Assembly: GCF_905163445.1 (NCBI RefSeq)
Contig: NC_053185.1
Coordinates: 17,130,001 to 17,194,000 of the forward strand
DNA from: Pararge aegeria
Taxonomy: Eukaryota > Arthropoda > Insecta > Lepidoptera > Nymphalidae
DNA: 64,000 nt
Direction of reading: 5' to 3'
The notes under the pieces are model-generated. The model was not told where the DNA came from, searched no databases, and worked only from the letters and a program-made list of their open reading frames with translations. A program made the translations under genes and the position numbers. How positions within the stretch are numbered: the first letter of the stretch is position 1; each line of letters starts with the position of its first letter. Of the stretch, positions 1 to 12,400 are shown in pieces.

Positions 1-546
1 CCCGTACGTTTTATGCAACAATATTTTGAAACCTCCTGCTTATAATAAGAGGAGTTTAAAAAATAAATTATAATTGGTCTCTTAAATTTTCAAGAAGAAT
101 CTTTGTAGGTACATTTATGTATTTCAAAGTATTGAACTTATGACAAAAAAGCAACCCTTGCTTAAGATTGCAGAGATTAATTCATTTTTAACACGTTATC
201 CTCATTATAAACCCTCTACCGGGACACTACAGGGCACGGGTCTCTTTTCAGAATGGGTTTAGGCCGTAGGCTGTTTTATTCTCGCGGCAACTCTCTTATT
301 TCCCGGGATAAAAGTAGCCTTTGTCGTATTCCAAACAACAATCTATCCCTGTAACTAATTTCAGCCTAAACAAACATACAAACTTTCGCCTTTATAATCA
401 ATCGCCTTCAGAATTTGATCCAAAAAGAAATTACTAATATGAAAGTAATAAAAAAATCCGTAAAAACATCTCAGTATGATTTAATATTATACAGTGTACC
501 CAATAGGCTCCGAAACTACTTGGTACTACGTGGTACATATACGTAC
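1..546. other. Left-edge stretch inside TSP-A, no exon seen
   Basis: Expected intron 2 of TSP-A. A minus-strand SINE fragment (about 199..275, with the GGGCACGGGTCTC block) is the only recognisable item. Confidence 0.5.
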
Positions 547-3335
547 CAAATTCACCATGCAAGTGCTCTGTTTTATGCTACCGAAAAATCCAAACAGAGT
601 GACGATCAGCAGGAACATGCCCAAAAGAATACATAGCAATGAGGGCGTGAACAACCTCCCGCTATTGGCGCTCTCGTAGAAGAACGAGAACGTGTGGTAA
701 TGGGAGTACACCGAGAATCCCAGTACGATCATGAGTCCAGCGATTATCTGAAACAGATGGTATATTCTCTCAAAATCAGCATCATGTCAAACAATAGACG
801 TCCACTGCTGGACATAGGAAATATAAAAGTATGGGAAGTTCGAAAAACCATGGTATGGAAACCGACTAAGGGTTCAATGTACCAAGCCCTTAACAGGTTA
901 GCCCTGCTATCATCTTAAGACTGTATCAAAACTTATCAGATGAAATTGCATCAAGAGCTGGATTGCAGAGAAATAAAAAAAAATTAAGCTTCTTTTTAAA
1001 CGACTTGCTTTCCTCGAAAATGAGATTATCAAATGTCCATTTTTTTTCTTCCCGTCATTGCACGGAATTGCAAAAGTATATTCTGCGTAGTGTTATACAA
1101 ATAAAAAAAAAGACGGGTTGCACTCCGGGAGTGCCGGCAGAAGTGAAAACTTGATTATTAATTAACGTTGAGCATGTTTGATATTTTGGAATGGTTAGGG
1201 AATAATTTTGCACCAATTGCTTTATCAGTATAAAAGTACTATCATTTATGTGGTAGAATACAATATTCATTTATTGCGCTATCGTACACAAACATGACAA
1301 TTTATATTACATTAAAAATTTAACACTTTAAAACTATTACAATTATTTTACATTAAAAAGTTTATCTCTCCGAAAAATCAACTTTCATCCATAATTTCAA
1401 CGACTTTTTCACCATCATCATTACCAGAACTATCATCGCCAATCTCTAAAACTGATACGATAGGTTTATGGTAGCTGAAGTTAAGAAACGAACAGTTTTG
1501 ATTCGAACCTATTTAAATGTCTAATAAAGACCGCATCAATAGTAGTTTTGACAAATCCGTCTTACGCTTTTTCGATCAGGTCACGTGTCCTGACGCGAGT
1601 TTAAGATTTTATACCCATTACAGAAAAGTGCTCAACGCCGCTAAAGAAGTTTTCACTTAAAAAAAATTTCCCTCGAAAATATACGATCAGGATTTTTTGC
1701 AGCAAGGCCGCCTTTGCATTCCTACAATTTCCTTTACTGTAAACTTCTTACTCTTGTCTCTTTTCCGTTATGTTTTGCGTGCAATATAATGTTTCTTCTA
1801 TTTTTTTTTCTGTGCAATGAAGTGATGCAAAGAAACACGAGCGCTGGCGCCCACGAACCAGACCGCCGAAGAATCAGAAACTATAATTTGGGACATTCCA
1901 CTTATATTCCAGTTATTCTTTACAAAAGCTAAACAGTGTTTTAGAAACTTTTTTTTTCTATTGGGTACAGAATCCTTTTTTTTATTTATTTAATTATTCA
2001 GTTACAATTCCGTTTCAATGATTCCATTGCAATGAATATAGATTACATAATTATCATACCTACACGATCGAAGTCAAATTGTGAGGGTTGCAGGTGTCAG
2101 CAGTAAAAGCAACATTATAACACACGGGATTCCCCAAGGAAGTACACTTGGTCCTACCCTATTTTTCTATCATATTACACGAAATTTCAACGTAATGTTT
2201 AAATTTAAAAGAGAATCCTGTGTAGGCACTGAAACCATTTGTAATTCCGGTACTGCTAACATTCATAATACCCAACCACAATGCCTAGATAGTCCTGTTT
2301 ATCTATAAGTGAATAAGTATGTCCTATAGAGTGTTATAGATAAGACGCAACGTAAACAATGACTAGATAAGTAAATGTTAAAAATATAATATGAGACAAA
2401 TAAACTGTAACTTTTGTCTTTACAACGTCGACCCAGTTAATGTTGCTAAATGTCTTTTCATTGTTTTGTAATGCACAATAAAAGAGAACAACAAAAATTA
2501 ATATGTTATAAAATAATAAATTCAGTGCATAATGAAAAGTCTTATGGGGATTGCGAGCGTTTTTGGTGGTGGTATTAATCACAGTTCCGATCATTCACTC
2601 CAGCGCAAACAGATTTGGAAAGGTGTTAAAAGGACCCTACTCTTTTCTATATGGATACCTACTTAGTTACTTACTATAATTAACTATTTACTTCAAACTT
2701 TGCAAGGACTGTTTACATTCTTAAAATTAAGAGGTGTCAGAATGGACGTCACAAAATGCATTTCATGCGCAGTTCATTTTAATCTTACTGTAAACCTTGA
2801 GTGCGACCATCACGGCCTGTTAGTAATTAAGAGTATTACTAGATTACCCCTAATATACACCCTTATAATGTTAACATCCTAACTAATCTTACGGGTAGAA
2901 AGTCCTTTTTTATAAATGCCTCATAGGAGAGAGGGTTTTAGAGCGTAGACCTACCTCGTTGCTCCAATATGAGTTGGTAGGCTTTAACGACTTATTACAA
3001 GTTTTTAATAATAACCGGGACTGATGCCCTAATACGCTCCCCGACGCACGGGGGTTGAGGACTTGAATTTTCAAACTCCGGGCAGATACTGAGAACTCTT
3101 TTACAGAAGCCCAATACCAGGGATTCGAACCCAGGACCTAATATAGATAAACATGCTAACCACTATACCAATGATGTAGTTAAATGCATGCACGAACTGC
3201 AATACAATAATTTGAATATTAATAAGAATTATAATAATAGTATCTGGTACTTACGATAAACATTGTTGTGATAGTCAACAGCAGAAATCTTATAGATTTC
3301 ATGTTGTACTCCGTCTCAGTTTTATTAAACTTCAT
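547..3335 (-). CDS. TSP-A: tetraspanin, 5' part only (exons 1-2), cut by the window edge
   Basis: Four-pass membrane scaffold protein of the tetraspanin family. Two coding exons are visible on the minus strand: exon 1 3335..3255 (27 codons, from the ATG to donor GTAAGT) and exon 2 747..547 (67 codons, acceptor after TTTCAG, donor GTACGT). Both junctions are phase 0. Exon 1 has a short cytoplasmic head with ETEYNMKS (residues 7-14) and then TM1 (FLLLTITTMFI). Exon 2 completes TM1, carries the small extracellular loop and TM2, and ends with the intracellular loop GSIKQSTCMVNL, the usual tetraspanin signature with a Cys available for palmitoylation. Exon 2 is four codons longer than in all neighbours. 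TM3, the large loop and TM4 should lie beyond base 1; nothing in 1..546 matches them. ATG context is ACAAAATG. Family is sure; subfamily is not. Confidence 0.85.
2063..2240 (+). pseudogene. Degraded LINE reverse transcriptase fragment
   Basis: The plus frame reads GIPQGSTLGPTLF, the conserved reverse transcriptase block before the catalytic FADD/YADD motif, with a polar stretch before it. No FADD box and no continuous domain follows, so this is a dead remnant of a non-LTR retrotransposon. Clade not assignable. Confidence 0.6.
3108..3178 (-). repeat. tRNA-like SINE head
   Basis: On the minus strand TGGTATAGTGG (A-box-like) is followed about 35 bp later by GGTTCGAATCC (B-box). The piece does not fold as a complete tRNA, so it is read as the promoter head of a tRNA-derived SINE. 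Confidence 0.45.
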
Positions 3336-3434
3336 TTTGTATCCAGCACTGTCATGCAGAGCGTGTTAAAACAACGAATTTGCCTCGAAAACTGACTTCA
3401 GTAGTTATACTCTACATAGACAAAAATATATCGC

Positions 3435-3456
3435 TGATAACTTTTTTGACAGATAA
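3435..3456 (-). promoter_or_regulatory. Paired GATA sites upstream of TSP-A
   Basis: TGATAA (3435..3440) and AGATAA (3451..3456) lie 100-121 bp upstream of the TSP-A ATG. Comparable pairs occur at similar distance before all five other tetraspanin genes. Function is inferred; GATA factors bind WGATAR. Confidence 0.4.
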
Positions 3457-4029
3457 CGATTGGCGTACCTACCTACGAAGATTAGCATATACAGCTAATG
3501 GTTATAAAGCTGATCGCACGGTAAAATACTTTTTTAACCGACTTCATAGAAGCAATATTTTGTAAAAGGTTTTTTACCAAGCGTTTTTATATATTTCACC
3601 TCTCCTTTCGCCTTTGCACCGTTGCACTAAGTACTATTACTGATTTCCTTGTGTTTTTCCTATTGTGTTTTGTTGCAAATAATGTGTTTCTATTCTATTC
3701 TGTTCTATTTACAAATTGCCCCGGGCATCCAATTTAGAGCAACCCACTTAAAAGACTGCAGTCGTCAACACTGCGTTTCATAGCTCGAGCAGTATTTTAT
3801 CGACCAGGACCTGAGTTTCAAGAGTTCCACTCTTCTAGACCCACCCGCTCTGCGTCACATCACTTATTGACAACAGGTCAGGTTGGTCTATATACAAACA
3901 AATACACTCTGTATTTGTTTGTGTGTTAGTCCTTCCTTCACAACCTAACCTAAACAAGGCAAATATGTCTAATCATCTTGGTTTTTGGAATAGAATTAGT
4001 TGAATGAACGGAGAGTAACATAAGCCACT

Positions 4030-4112
4030 TATGAAAATTAAGCTTAATATCTACCATATAGATTCTCCTGCTTTTCGCGGAGTATAATAGCAAATTAAGC
4101 TTAATTTTCATA
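4030..4112. mobile_element. 83-bp palindromic MITE with 19-bp terminal inverted repeats
   Basis: The ends are perfect inverted repeats: 4030..4048 (TATGAAAATTAAGCTTAAT) and 4094..4112. The unit TGAAAATTAAGC... is flanked by TA on both sides, as expected for Tc1/mariner-type insertion. The core TTCTCCTGCTTTTCGCGGAG recurs in the inverted repeat of TSP-F intron 3. Confidence 0.65.
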
Positions 4113-5043
4113 ATATATCATGGAATTCCACCTAACGCCTGCTTCAATACATACGCTACTTTTCATCCCGAGAAAACAAATTTTTCTCTCGGAATTTGTG
4201 CAGAAAAACTTAGTTACCTCATAAATTCTGTCGGAATTTTATGGCAACTTCCTATAGTTTCTAACTAAATGCGTACACACTGAGGGCGAGAAGTATAATA
4301 AGCCTGCATTTTCCGCCAAGAAATATCGTTCACTGCAACTTATTGGTCCACTAAGGATGCAATGCGAATTTTACATTTATACCACAGTTATGGTTTCCTT
4401 GGGATGCCAAGTCGATAGTAAGTCTTACTTATATTATAAATGCTAGTTGAAATTTTGTTAGTTAGTTCGCTTGGCCTTTCACGCGCTCGATCAGGCGGGC
4501 TAAAAGCTACCTTTTATCCCAGGATTTGTAAAAAAATTCGTAACGAACGCAGGCGAACAGCGCAGACTATAGAGCAACTTATTCGCGTACAATCCAGTTG
4601 TTACATTTATATCACAGTCTAAGTTCTTTCACGATACCTCTAGGTCTCAATACGAAAGTAAGAGAATATTTTATTAACTATATCAAGGATAAATGATTAT
4701 AAGGAAGTTGTTTTCAATCGAACGCACGTTTTAAAACTGTCTGTTACGTACATACATCAATGGTATCTGCACGTCACTGAACGAAAATAGATGGATAATA
4801 AAACCTCATTATCTATGTAGGTGTAAGGCTGCCCGAACATTGGCTACAAAAACGCGACACTGGTTGTTGCATTCTGATCCGACCGTGGGAGGTCGCTGAT
4901 CCGATGCGGGGATAATTTCGGAATTTATATTTTCTGGTCGGGAGGCTTTGACCATCTATCGACATTCTATTACTCCACTTTATTTTTACACATATTGTGT
5001 ATTGTTTGTCATTTTTCTGTATCTGTTTTTCATCTTCGCCATT

Positions 5044-5182
5044 GGTTGCCTGGAAGAAATCGCTATGTAGCGATAAGGCCGCCAAATTGTATACGTTGTT
5101 TTGTTATACTTTTCTTTTTGTTCTATGAACTTTTTGTGATGTTCAATAAAAGTATAATCATTCATTCATTCATTCATTCATA
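5044..5182 (+). repeat. Retroposon 3' tail with ATTC microsatellite
   Basis: Contains TTGCCTGG...AAATCGCTATGTAGCGATAAGGCCGCC and ends in CAATAAAAG followed by (ATTC)n at about 5157..5180. Copies of this family occur at about 1695, 9755, 19443, 32276 (plus) and 47050, 48205, 62195 (minus). Confidence 0.6.
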
Positions 5183-6028
5183 TTGTGCGAGATTAACATA
5201 GACGTGCCGTCATGTGAATAGGCGTTCTGGTATGATGTCGATTAGGTGTACAGGTTTAAGATTATAAGTCAAAATACCCTGATGATGCTCTAATTTGGTG
5301 ATTTTACAACGAACAGAATATGTACAACGTGTAACCGAATAAATAACTATGTACTATCAAAGGGTGCATAAGTATATAGGCGAACATAACTACTAAGTTT
5401 TTATTTTGGTGAACTTTGAAAGGATAATTAAAGATTAAAAAAAACTATTTAAAGATATTTACATAAATTTAGTTCTCATATAGTTTTGGTTTTTCGTATT
5501 ACAAAACTCAAAGTTGGAGGGAATAGTTCTTTTTTTTATGATCTATAAATGCTGCCAATGTTTTTTCTGAGAATTAGAAGTAAATCGCGAATATGCGGCC
5601 AACGTTATACCTACCTACGTTGGAAGCATTCATTTGTATGAAGAACGGAAAACAATAATCGTCGACGACCATGCCTGCACGCCATGTTATCTCCATCTAT
5701 TATTAAACAAACATTATTTACCTGAGTAAATAAAATGAGGATTAGCTTTGGTAGAAAAATACTATATTTTGTCATTTCATTACTTTGTGACTTCACATGT
5801 TTTATTTAATTCATATTGCCATGTGACAACGACTAAGACACCGTGAGGTATATTTGGATCGTTGGAGTCCATACAAGACTGAAGTGTATGGAAAATGAAC
5901 CCGTATTTATATGAAAATACTCACCGGCACAATGTCATGAACATTATCTGTACGTAAATCAAATATTATTCAAATATTTTAATTATTTGTTCAAAACTAT
6001 TTACTAATTAAATCAAGACACACCTACC

Positions 6029-6700
6029 CAGTGGTGTGCATACAGGGTATGCACAGGGTATGCACTAAGCGGGCAGATCATAAAGAATGAAAAAAATCTC
6101 CCGTACGAGTATAAAAAACTTAAGGATAGACTTTGTAAGAGTTATAAAAAGCCTACCCTTAAGTTTTTATAACTCGTACTTGATCGATCGTTATTCTTTA
6201 TTTTATATAATCTGCATATCCTGTGCATACCTTCTATGTATGGAGGGTAGAGGTAAGGAGAGTCATCTTATATGGGAGAAAAGTTGAAAAAGTGTCCAGT
6301 TGTATGCGCTAAATAACAGTTCAAAAATCCTCCACAATGGCGCTGGTGGATGCACAGGGTATGGTATGAATGTAGCAATCGTAGATGAATTGAAGTATGC
6401 CGAGTTAAAAAATTTAATGTCTTTATCGACTAAAGTAGTTAATAATTGAGAATTTCAACAACTTACGTTGTACAAAATATTGTGGTAAATATAACCTTAC
6501 TTCCTTGTTTATTTTTCAAGCCTACTCTAACAATATTTGGCGCTTCTTTTAAGAGTTACCTTGATGCAAATGTGGCGCCATCCTAATTTAATACATTTTG
6601 ACGGACACTTTTTCATATACACAGATGATCCTCCTTACCTCTACCCTCCATACTTCTATGCCACTGCACCCACCATGGTGTGTCAGCCAAGGTTTATAAA
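6029..6700. repeat. Nested inverted-repeat (MITE-like) complex
   Basis: Starts with CAGTGGTGTGCA, a hAT-MITE-like end. It contains a hairpin with arms about 6102..6124 and 6157..6180 (GTACGAG...TTAAGG against its complement). A second inverted pair has arms 6233..6271 and 6626..6665 sharing ATGGAGGGTAGAGGTAAGGA. The layers and outer limits could not be fully resolved. Confidence 0.5.
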
Positions 6701-7319
6701 AATGACAGCACATTTGTAGCCCGCCTGTGTCTATCAATTTGAGGCGTAATGTCAAGCCTCATATGCCTTAATTAATGCACATATTTTGCAAGCTAAATAA
6801 ATAATACGATTGCCAGTCAATGGATCATCGCAAGGGGAACTTTATTGGCTTTCAGCATACTTATGCGTATTTAAGGTTTCTCAAGTGAAACTTCTTTAGC
6901 GCTTGGGATCACACATACTTAAAAAACGCGTGAACAGCACCATTTAGGTGTTAGAATTAAATAAATCTTCTTACATACTTAACCTCGAATTAAAAAAAAT
7001 CATATTATACCCTCTAGCTCTGTAAAGCGCTTTTTCCTTTTCTCTCCACGTTACATATTTTTTCTCTGACATAAAATGTGCCTAAAGTAAACTTTGTGTT
7101 AAATTATTGCAATTATCTTCATCATCTTATCTTCATAAAACAGTAGCTTAATCTAAATTATAGCTTATGTTACTTCTTGATAAAATAAAATATAATTATT
7201 AGTTTAGTTATTTTTTACTTGACATCCCAAGTTTATTGCTCCATACAGTAAAATTAATGAAATTTTATTATATTCAGCCGATTATTTTGATTTTATTTAT
7301 TTTGATGTTTTATTAATTA

Positions 7320-7437
7320 TTACATAAATGAATTTGTTTAAATTAAGATTTGCATGTCATATATTATGACTAAACATGTATACCTACAATGTTTTATGCA
7401 AATAAAAGGATTTGATTTGATTTGATTTGATTTGATA
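7320..7437 (+). repeat. Retroposon 3' end with (GATTT)n tail
   Basis: Ends ATGCAAATAAAAG followed by about five GATTT units (about 7411..7435). The same 3' structure is found at 17050..17186, so this is a non-LTR or SINE 3' terminus rather than a free microsatellite. Confidence 0.55.
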
Positions 7438-7963
7438 GTTTAGCCTTCTTTTAGCGAAGACATGGTTAAAATCGGTCCAGTACTTTTGAAGCATTCTGGT
7501 TACAATCAAAAAAATCTATTCCCATTAGGCTAAACGTGACTTTCAATCATCTAATAAAATGAAGCGAATACATTTGATGCTTCTCTTCAAATTGTATAAA
7601 AAGAAGGCTGCTAGACAAAGGTTTCTTGTTGAGGAATAAAAACGCTTTACATCGTTGGCTTCAATGGTGATCATTATGAGCAATAAGCTTAAAAGTGCTA
7701 CAACAAAGTACTTAGTTTTTATTGTTATAAAAGCGTAAACTAGTTCTCTCGATTCAAGAGTTCACTTACAAAATGTGTCGATAGAAGAAATTCTATTTGA
7801 TGACAGAACGATATTTATATTGTTTGTTTAATTCGTCTAAGTGCCCTGCAGTCGGAAATTAAATAAAAGGTATACTTTTTTAATTCAAGCCTTTTTTAAG
7901 GGTTACCAGCGCAAAAAATGCATTGAATTATATATGAATTATAAAAGCGGATGAGTTTTGTGC

Positions 7964-8157
7964 TCATCATCATCATATCAACCCGTTACCGGCCCACTAC
8001 AAGGCACGGGTGTCCTCCCACAATGAGAAGCGGTCAAGGCCGTAGTCATTACGATGTTTTCCTTTGCCAGTGATATTTTAATTACTCAAAACGCATATAA
8101 CTTAGAAAAGTTACAGAAGCGTGCTGGGATTCGAACTCGCCCCCCCCCCCCCCCCCA
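7964..8157 (-). repeat. tRNA-headed SINE (family 1), minus
   Basis: Carries the family-1 blocks in reverse: CCACTACAAGGCACGGGTGTC, AGTGATATTTTAATTACT and the head GGGATTCGAACTCG. A 17-base C run (8140..8156) sits where the head normally has its G-rich part. Confidence 0.7.
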
Positions 8158-8179
8158 TTTGCTCTAGCTTCATACCTTA

Positions 8180-8412
8180 ATATAAATAAACTGTGAGATG
8201 GTGATAACAAAAAACAAATTACCCGGCTAAGTTTGTTGTGGGCTCTTCTTAGACCAGGGCGCGTTTGGAACCCTTGTAGCTTTAGGTTTCAGTTGGCGAA
8301 CGAAGTTATCACCATCCCCTTACAATTATGTAAACATATTGTGTGAACGCTTAATAAGTGCCTGTGATAGGCCTACATGAATAAAGAAATTTTGAATTTG
8401 AACTTGAATTTA
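8180..8412 (+). repeat. LINE 3' end (family with AATTTGAACTTGAATTT tail)
   Basis: Shares GGCTAAGTTTGTTGTGGGCTC, CAGGGCGCGTTTGGAACC and CTGTGATAGGCCTACATGAA with copies at 27318..27450 (plus) and 32729..32920 (minus). It ends in short TTGAA repeats, typical of CR1-group LINE 3' ends. Confidence 0.6.
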
Positions 8413-9409
8413 ATTGTGAGCCGTACATTAATAAAAAAAATTTATTGTGTGATGATGACTGAGGGGCTAGGACGGGTGGACAAATGAATGCGAAAGATGG
8501 ATAAAAGGAAATACAGCAATACAATAATAGGAATAAAACTAACCAGTAAATAAAAATAGTTTATTATTATTTATTTAATAATATAGTTAATACGTTTTAA
8601 CACCATACTTTTAAAGTTTAAACATTACAACAAACTATATGTCTAATACAAAATTATTCAATCAACCTAGTGTTGCCCCTAACTTGACAATAGAATTGGT
8701 CTTACAGTACTGTTCATAGCTATGTATTTAGCTTACAATATAATATTGAATTAAAAATAAAAATATAAAATAAGTACGATATTTCGACAGATTTCACCAT
8801 TAACAAATAAAATTACCATTTGGTATTCGTATATAGTTAACTATCTATCTTTAATTTTTACATTAAAATACTGAAACAATTTCTTTATTCACAACTCAAG
8901 TCGACTTTTATGTCAATTTAATTTACTACGAAAATCAAAAATGTTTCGTAAAAGATACAGAAAATAATTACTATGGATAAAGATATTTTTTTATTATATT
9001 CATGCAACCTATGTTGATTGGGGTGTGTTTAAACACGACCAATATAAGCGCACAAAATAACTAAGCCACATTACATTCATAAACTTGCTACATGTGAGTT
9101 CGGAACTTCTATCATATTATGTCAATCACTTTATTTCAGATTTAAAACGTACAGGGGTCTTACTACCGTAGAATAAAGCAGTGTTATTTTAATATTGTAG
9201 TCGTTTTGTTTTAGAATTCTAATCCTATGCGTCGTCAAGAAAAATGTGAATAACATTTTGAAATAGTACTGCTTTAAGCGATGGGAGTTAGTCAAAAGGC
9301 GTACGAAAGGTACGTAATTTAATTTTCATATTTAGCCATCTCGATGGCTAGTTGAAGAGGTTATGGATCAGAACGTTTTCGCATAACTATGTCCATCTGT
9401 GGCATATCC

Positions 9410-12400
9410 TTAAGCAGTCGCTTGTCCCTGGAAGGGCACGTAGACAACGGGCTTCTGCTCTTTCTCAGGGTTGAGAGAGGTGTAGGCGTTGATCATGCGC
9501 TCCTGGATCTCCCATCGCCTGCGCTCGCGCTCAGACTTCGCCTTGCGAATGGCACTGGCCAGCGAGAATGAGAATACTATGCCGATAATCTGAAAACACA
9601 AACACCATTACATGAGACATGAGACATGAGCAATACCAATTACAAAACTCATAATTATGAGCAAAGTAGAAATAAGCAATAAGCTTAGGCAAACTACACG
9701 TTGGAGGAAAAAAAAAGTTCTTGTTGTGCAACATCCCGCCATGCTGGTTGTGCACCTTATGAGCCTTGGGTTGCCTGCAAGAACGCGCTATGTAGCGATG
9801 AGGCAACCAAATTGTACTCTCTTGCTCTATGTTTATATCTCTGCAACTAGTTTTTTCTTTGGTGTACAATAAAAGTTTATTCATTAATTCATTTATCCTT
9901 TAATAAACAAACATCGATACAACTAGCGTAAAAAATATTACGCTTGGCGCAAGACTGCGGAAAGTTTTCCGAGCTGACGGCCAACCTCTTATAGTGGAGA
10001 CACACAAAAAGAAGAAAACAAATTCGTACAAAAATACTGTAAGAGCCTACAGTTAGAAAAGGAGTTTTTGCAATAAAAAACTTGACTAGACAATGATAGA
10101 TTTCTTGTTACGTAAGGGTTAGCTTTAATATCAATAAATAAACATGATATCATCAAATATAATTTAATCAGAAAACGAAATCTTCATATCTATCAAAACT
10201 TCGTGCATTGAGTCTTGCATGCTGTGTTTTTTTTTTTATTAACGATAGGTCAGCGCTTAACGACAAATATGCCAGTTAGAAAGCAATGATGAGGTCCAGG
10301 TTGAAGCACGCTTCCCTAGAAAAAGCCTTGAAGGTACTCAAATTATACGTGGCAGAAAACATAGTTGCAATATAACTAACATACCTGCCCTACCAGTTTA
10401 GCCCGTTACCATCTTAAACTGAATCATCAAAATCATGGAATAAAAAAACGAAGCCTACCTGGATGAATGCGATCGTCAAAGCGCCAGCACCAAGAAGTCC
10501 CGCGCTCTGGTAGATCAGGTATGTGATTCTCGGAAGACATCCGCTAGCGTACAGCTTAAGACACTCCTGGATCTCGGTTTCTCCAACGATTTCGTAGTTG
10601 GTTTGAGCGCAGCAAGAGTATGGGACCGTCATGTTTGATACAACGATGCCAGAGTGTCCGTTGGATGGCACATCTGCCCAGTCCAGGTAACTGTCAACGC
10701 CGCAACAGTTGAGCTGGAATTTTTATAAATAATTTTATAAATAATTTGTTACGGTTGACTGAGCAGTGGGCAGTGACTCTGCTTTCTGAGTCCATGGCCG
10801 CGGGTTCGATTCCCACAACTGGAACATGTTAGTGTGGTGAACATGAATGTTTTTCAGTGTCTGGAAAAGAGCAACTGCTGAGTTTTCTCCGGATTCTTCT
10901 CGGTAGAATCTGCCTTCCGAGCCGGTGGTTGAATCACTACAAACAGACAGAGTTGACGTTTCAAAAGTGCTTATATTAGGCCTACTGTAAACAAATGAAT
11001 ATTGATTTTTTTGAATTTATCTGTATATTATAAGTATTTATGTATGTATTTATGTATTCATATAAATGCTCATCAGTCATCTTAGTACCCATAACTCGAG
11101 CTTCGCTAACATTAAGGCTAGATGGCGATGTGTGTATTGTCGTAGTATTATTTATTTAATTTTGCCATGAAACGTAAGGGCTTTGAGATCGATTGTTGTG
11201 CAGTTTTAGAAATGACCAATTGTTTTTATTAAATCAGCATAATTATAATCAGACCCCTTGCCTTACCGTAATCTAGAAAAGTAATATCCGTATAAGCGGT
11301 GATAGCCTAGTAGGCAAGGCTTCGGCTTCCCTTTTGGGGAACGAGTTCGAGTTCCAGCGCGCACATAGGACTTTTTGGAGCTATGTGCGTTTTTAATTTT
11401 AGCAATAAAATATCACTTGCTTAAACAAAAGGAAGCTTGCTTGAAGGAAAACATCGTGAGGAAACCGGCATGCCTAAGAGTTCTCCATAATGTTTTCAAG
11501 GTGTGTGAAGCCTACAAATCCTTGTTTAGCCAGCTTGGTGAAATCCTCCTCATTCTGAGAGGATGCCCGTGCCCTCTAGTGGGCATTTAAGGGTTGGTAA
11601 TGATGAAAATTATGCATACCTCTCTGTTATAGTTTTAATATAAAGGAGTTAACATATCGACTGCTGAATATAGGTCGAGAGGTATGCTCGGTACCATAGA
11701 CGGAAATCGTAAGGCTACCAGGAACTAGAGCATATTGTATTGCGCCGTTATGCATGAACCACGTTGAGTAGTTATGCTAGACTGTTTGGACTGGTGACGC
11801 TACAATACAATATTAAAATCAAAAGCGTCTTAAACTTCAGGATTGGGGTAGCAGAAAAGCTGATGGGGGGGGGGAAGGGCAGGGTCATTTGCATTGCAGT
11901 TTCTGGTGCAGAACATCTGTGACTGAGTTGGTAACAAATATACTCCAAATTCTTGGGTATAACATAATGATGGTACATACCCTAGACTGAATGAAGTCAA
12001 AGCCGTCTTCAACTTCAGGGTTGCTGTAGTAGAAGGGCAGGGTTTCTCGCAGGTTTTGGTCCAGCATATCAGCGACCTGTGCGCGCAGCACATAAGCGGC
12101 AATGGCAGCCGAGATCTCCAGCACCAGTACCAAGCTTAGAATCACTGCGAACTGCGTATTAAAAAAATAAATATTAATTAAATATATGCTTGTCCACACT
12201 TAGATTTTTTCTTGCTGGTAAAATTAATATAATTATTTTGATCATTCAACATTAGAACTGATAGTATAAATTGCGCCGGTCCTGAAATGTTGTATCTTTG
12301 AATTCCAACTTCTAGAATTTAACGATACAAGATCTTTTAAAAGATACTGGCTTCACAAAAGTAAAGAAAACAAAATATTAGCAGAGGTACTCGTAAGTGA

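Larger units (their letters stand above)
748..3254 (-). other. Intron 1 of TSP-A
   Basis: 2.5-kb phase-0 intron between the two TSP-A exons. It contains a LINE/SINE 3' tail (about 1695..1825, GCAAGGCCGCCTTTGC then a CAATATAA-type end), a degraded reverse transcriptase piece (2063..2240) and a tRNA-like SINE head (about 3108..3178). The remainder, including 2334..2594 with a hydrophobic minus-strand ORF, shows nothing supportable. Confidence 0.6.
3336..9409. other. Spacer between TSP-A and TSP-B
   Basis: About 6.1 kb without a host exon. It holds a palindromic MITE (4030..4112), a LINE/SINE tail ending in ATTC repeats (about 5044..5182), an inverted-repeat element complex (6029..6700), a GATTT-tailed 3' end (7320..7437), a minus SINE (7964..8157) and a LINE 3' end (8180..8412). 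ATTAAA (9318..9323, minus) and AATAAA (9130..9135, minus) could serve TSP-B polyadenylation. In 8413..9300 and 4113..5040 I see only AT-rich sequence. Confidence 0.6.
10714..11980 (-). other. Intron 3 of TSP-B
   Basis: Holds a family-2 SINE interrupted by a LINE tail (10748..11150), a near-complete family-1 SINE (11296..11610) and a G-run near 11864. The rest is unremarkable. Confidence 0.6.

Noticed and set aside
2334..2594. 86-aa hydrophobic minus ORF as an extra tetraspanin exon
   Set aside because: No tetraspanin motif, no matching splice sites in frame, and it lies between two exons that join cleanly in phase 0.
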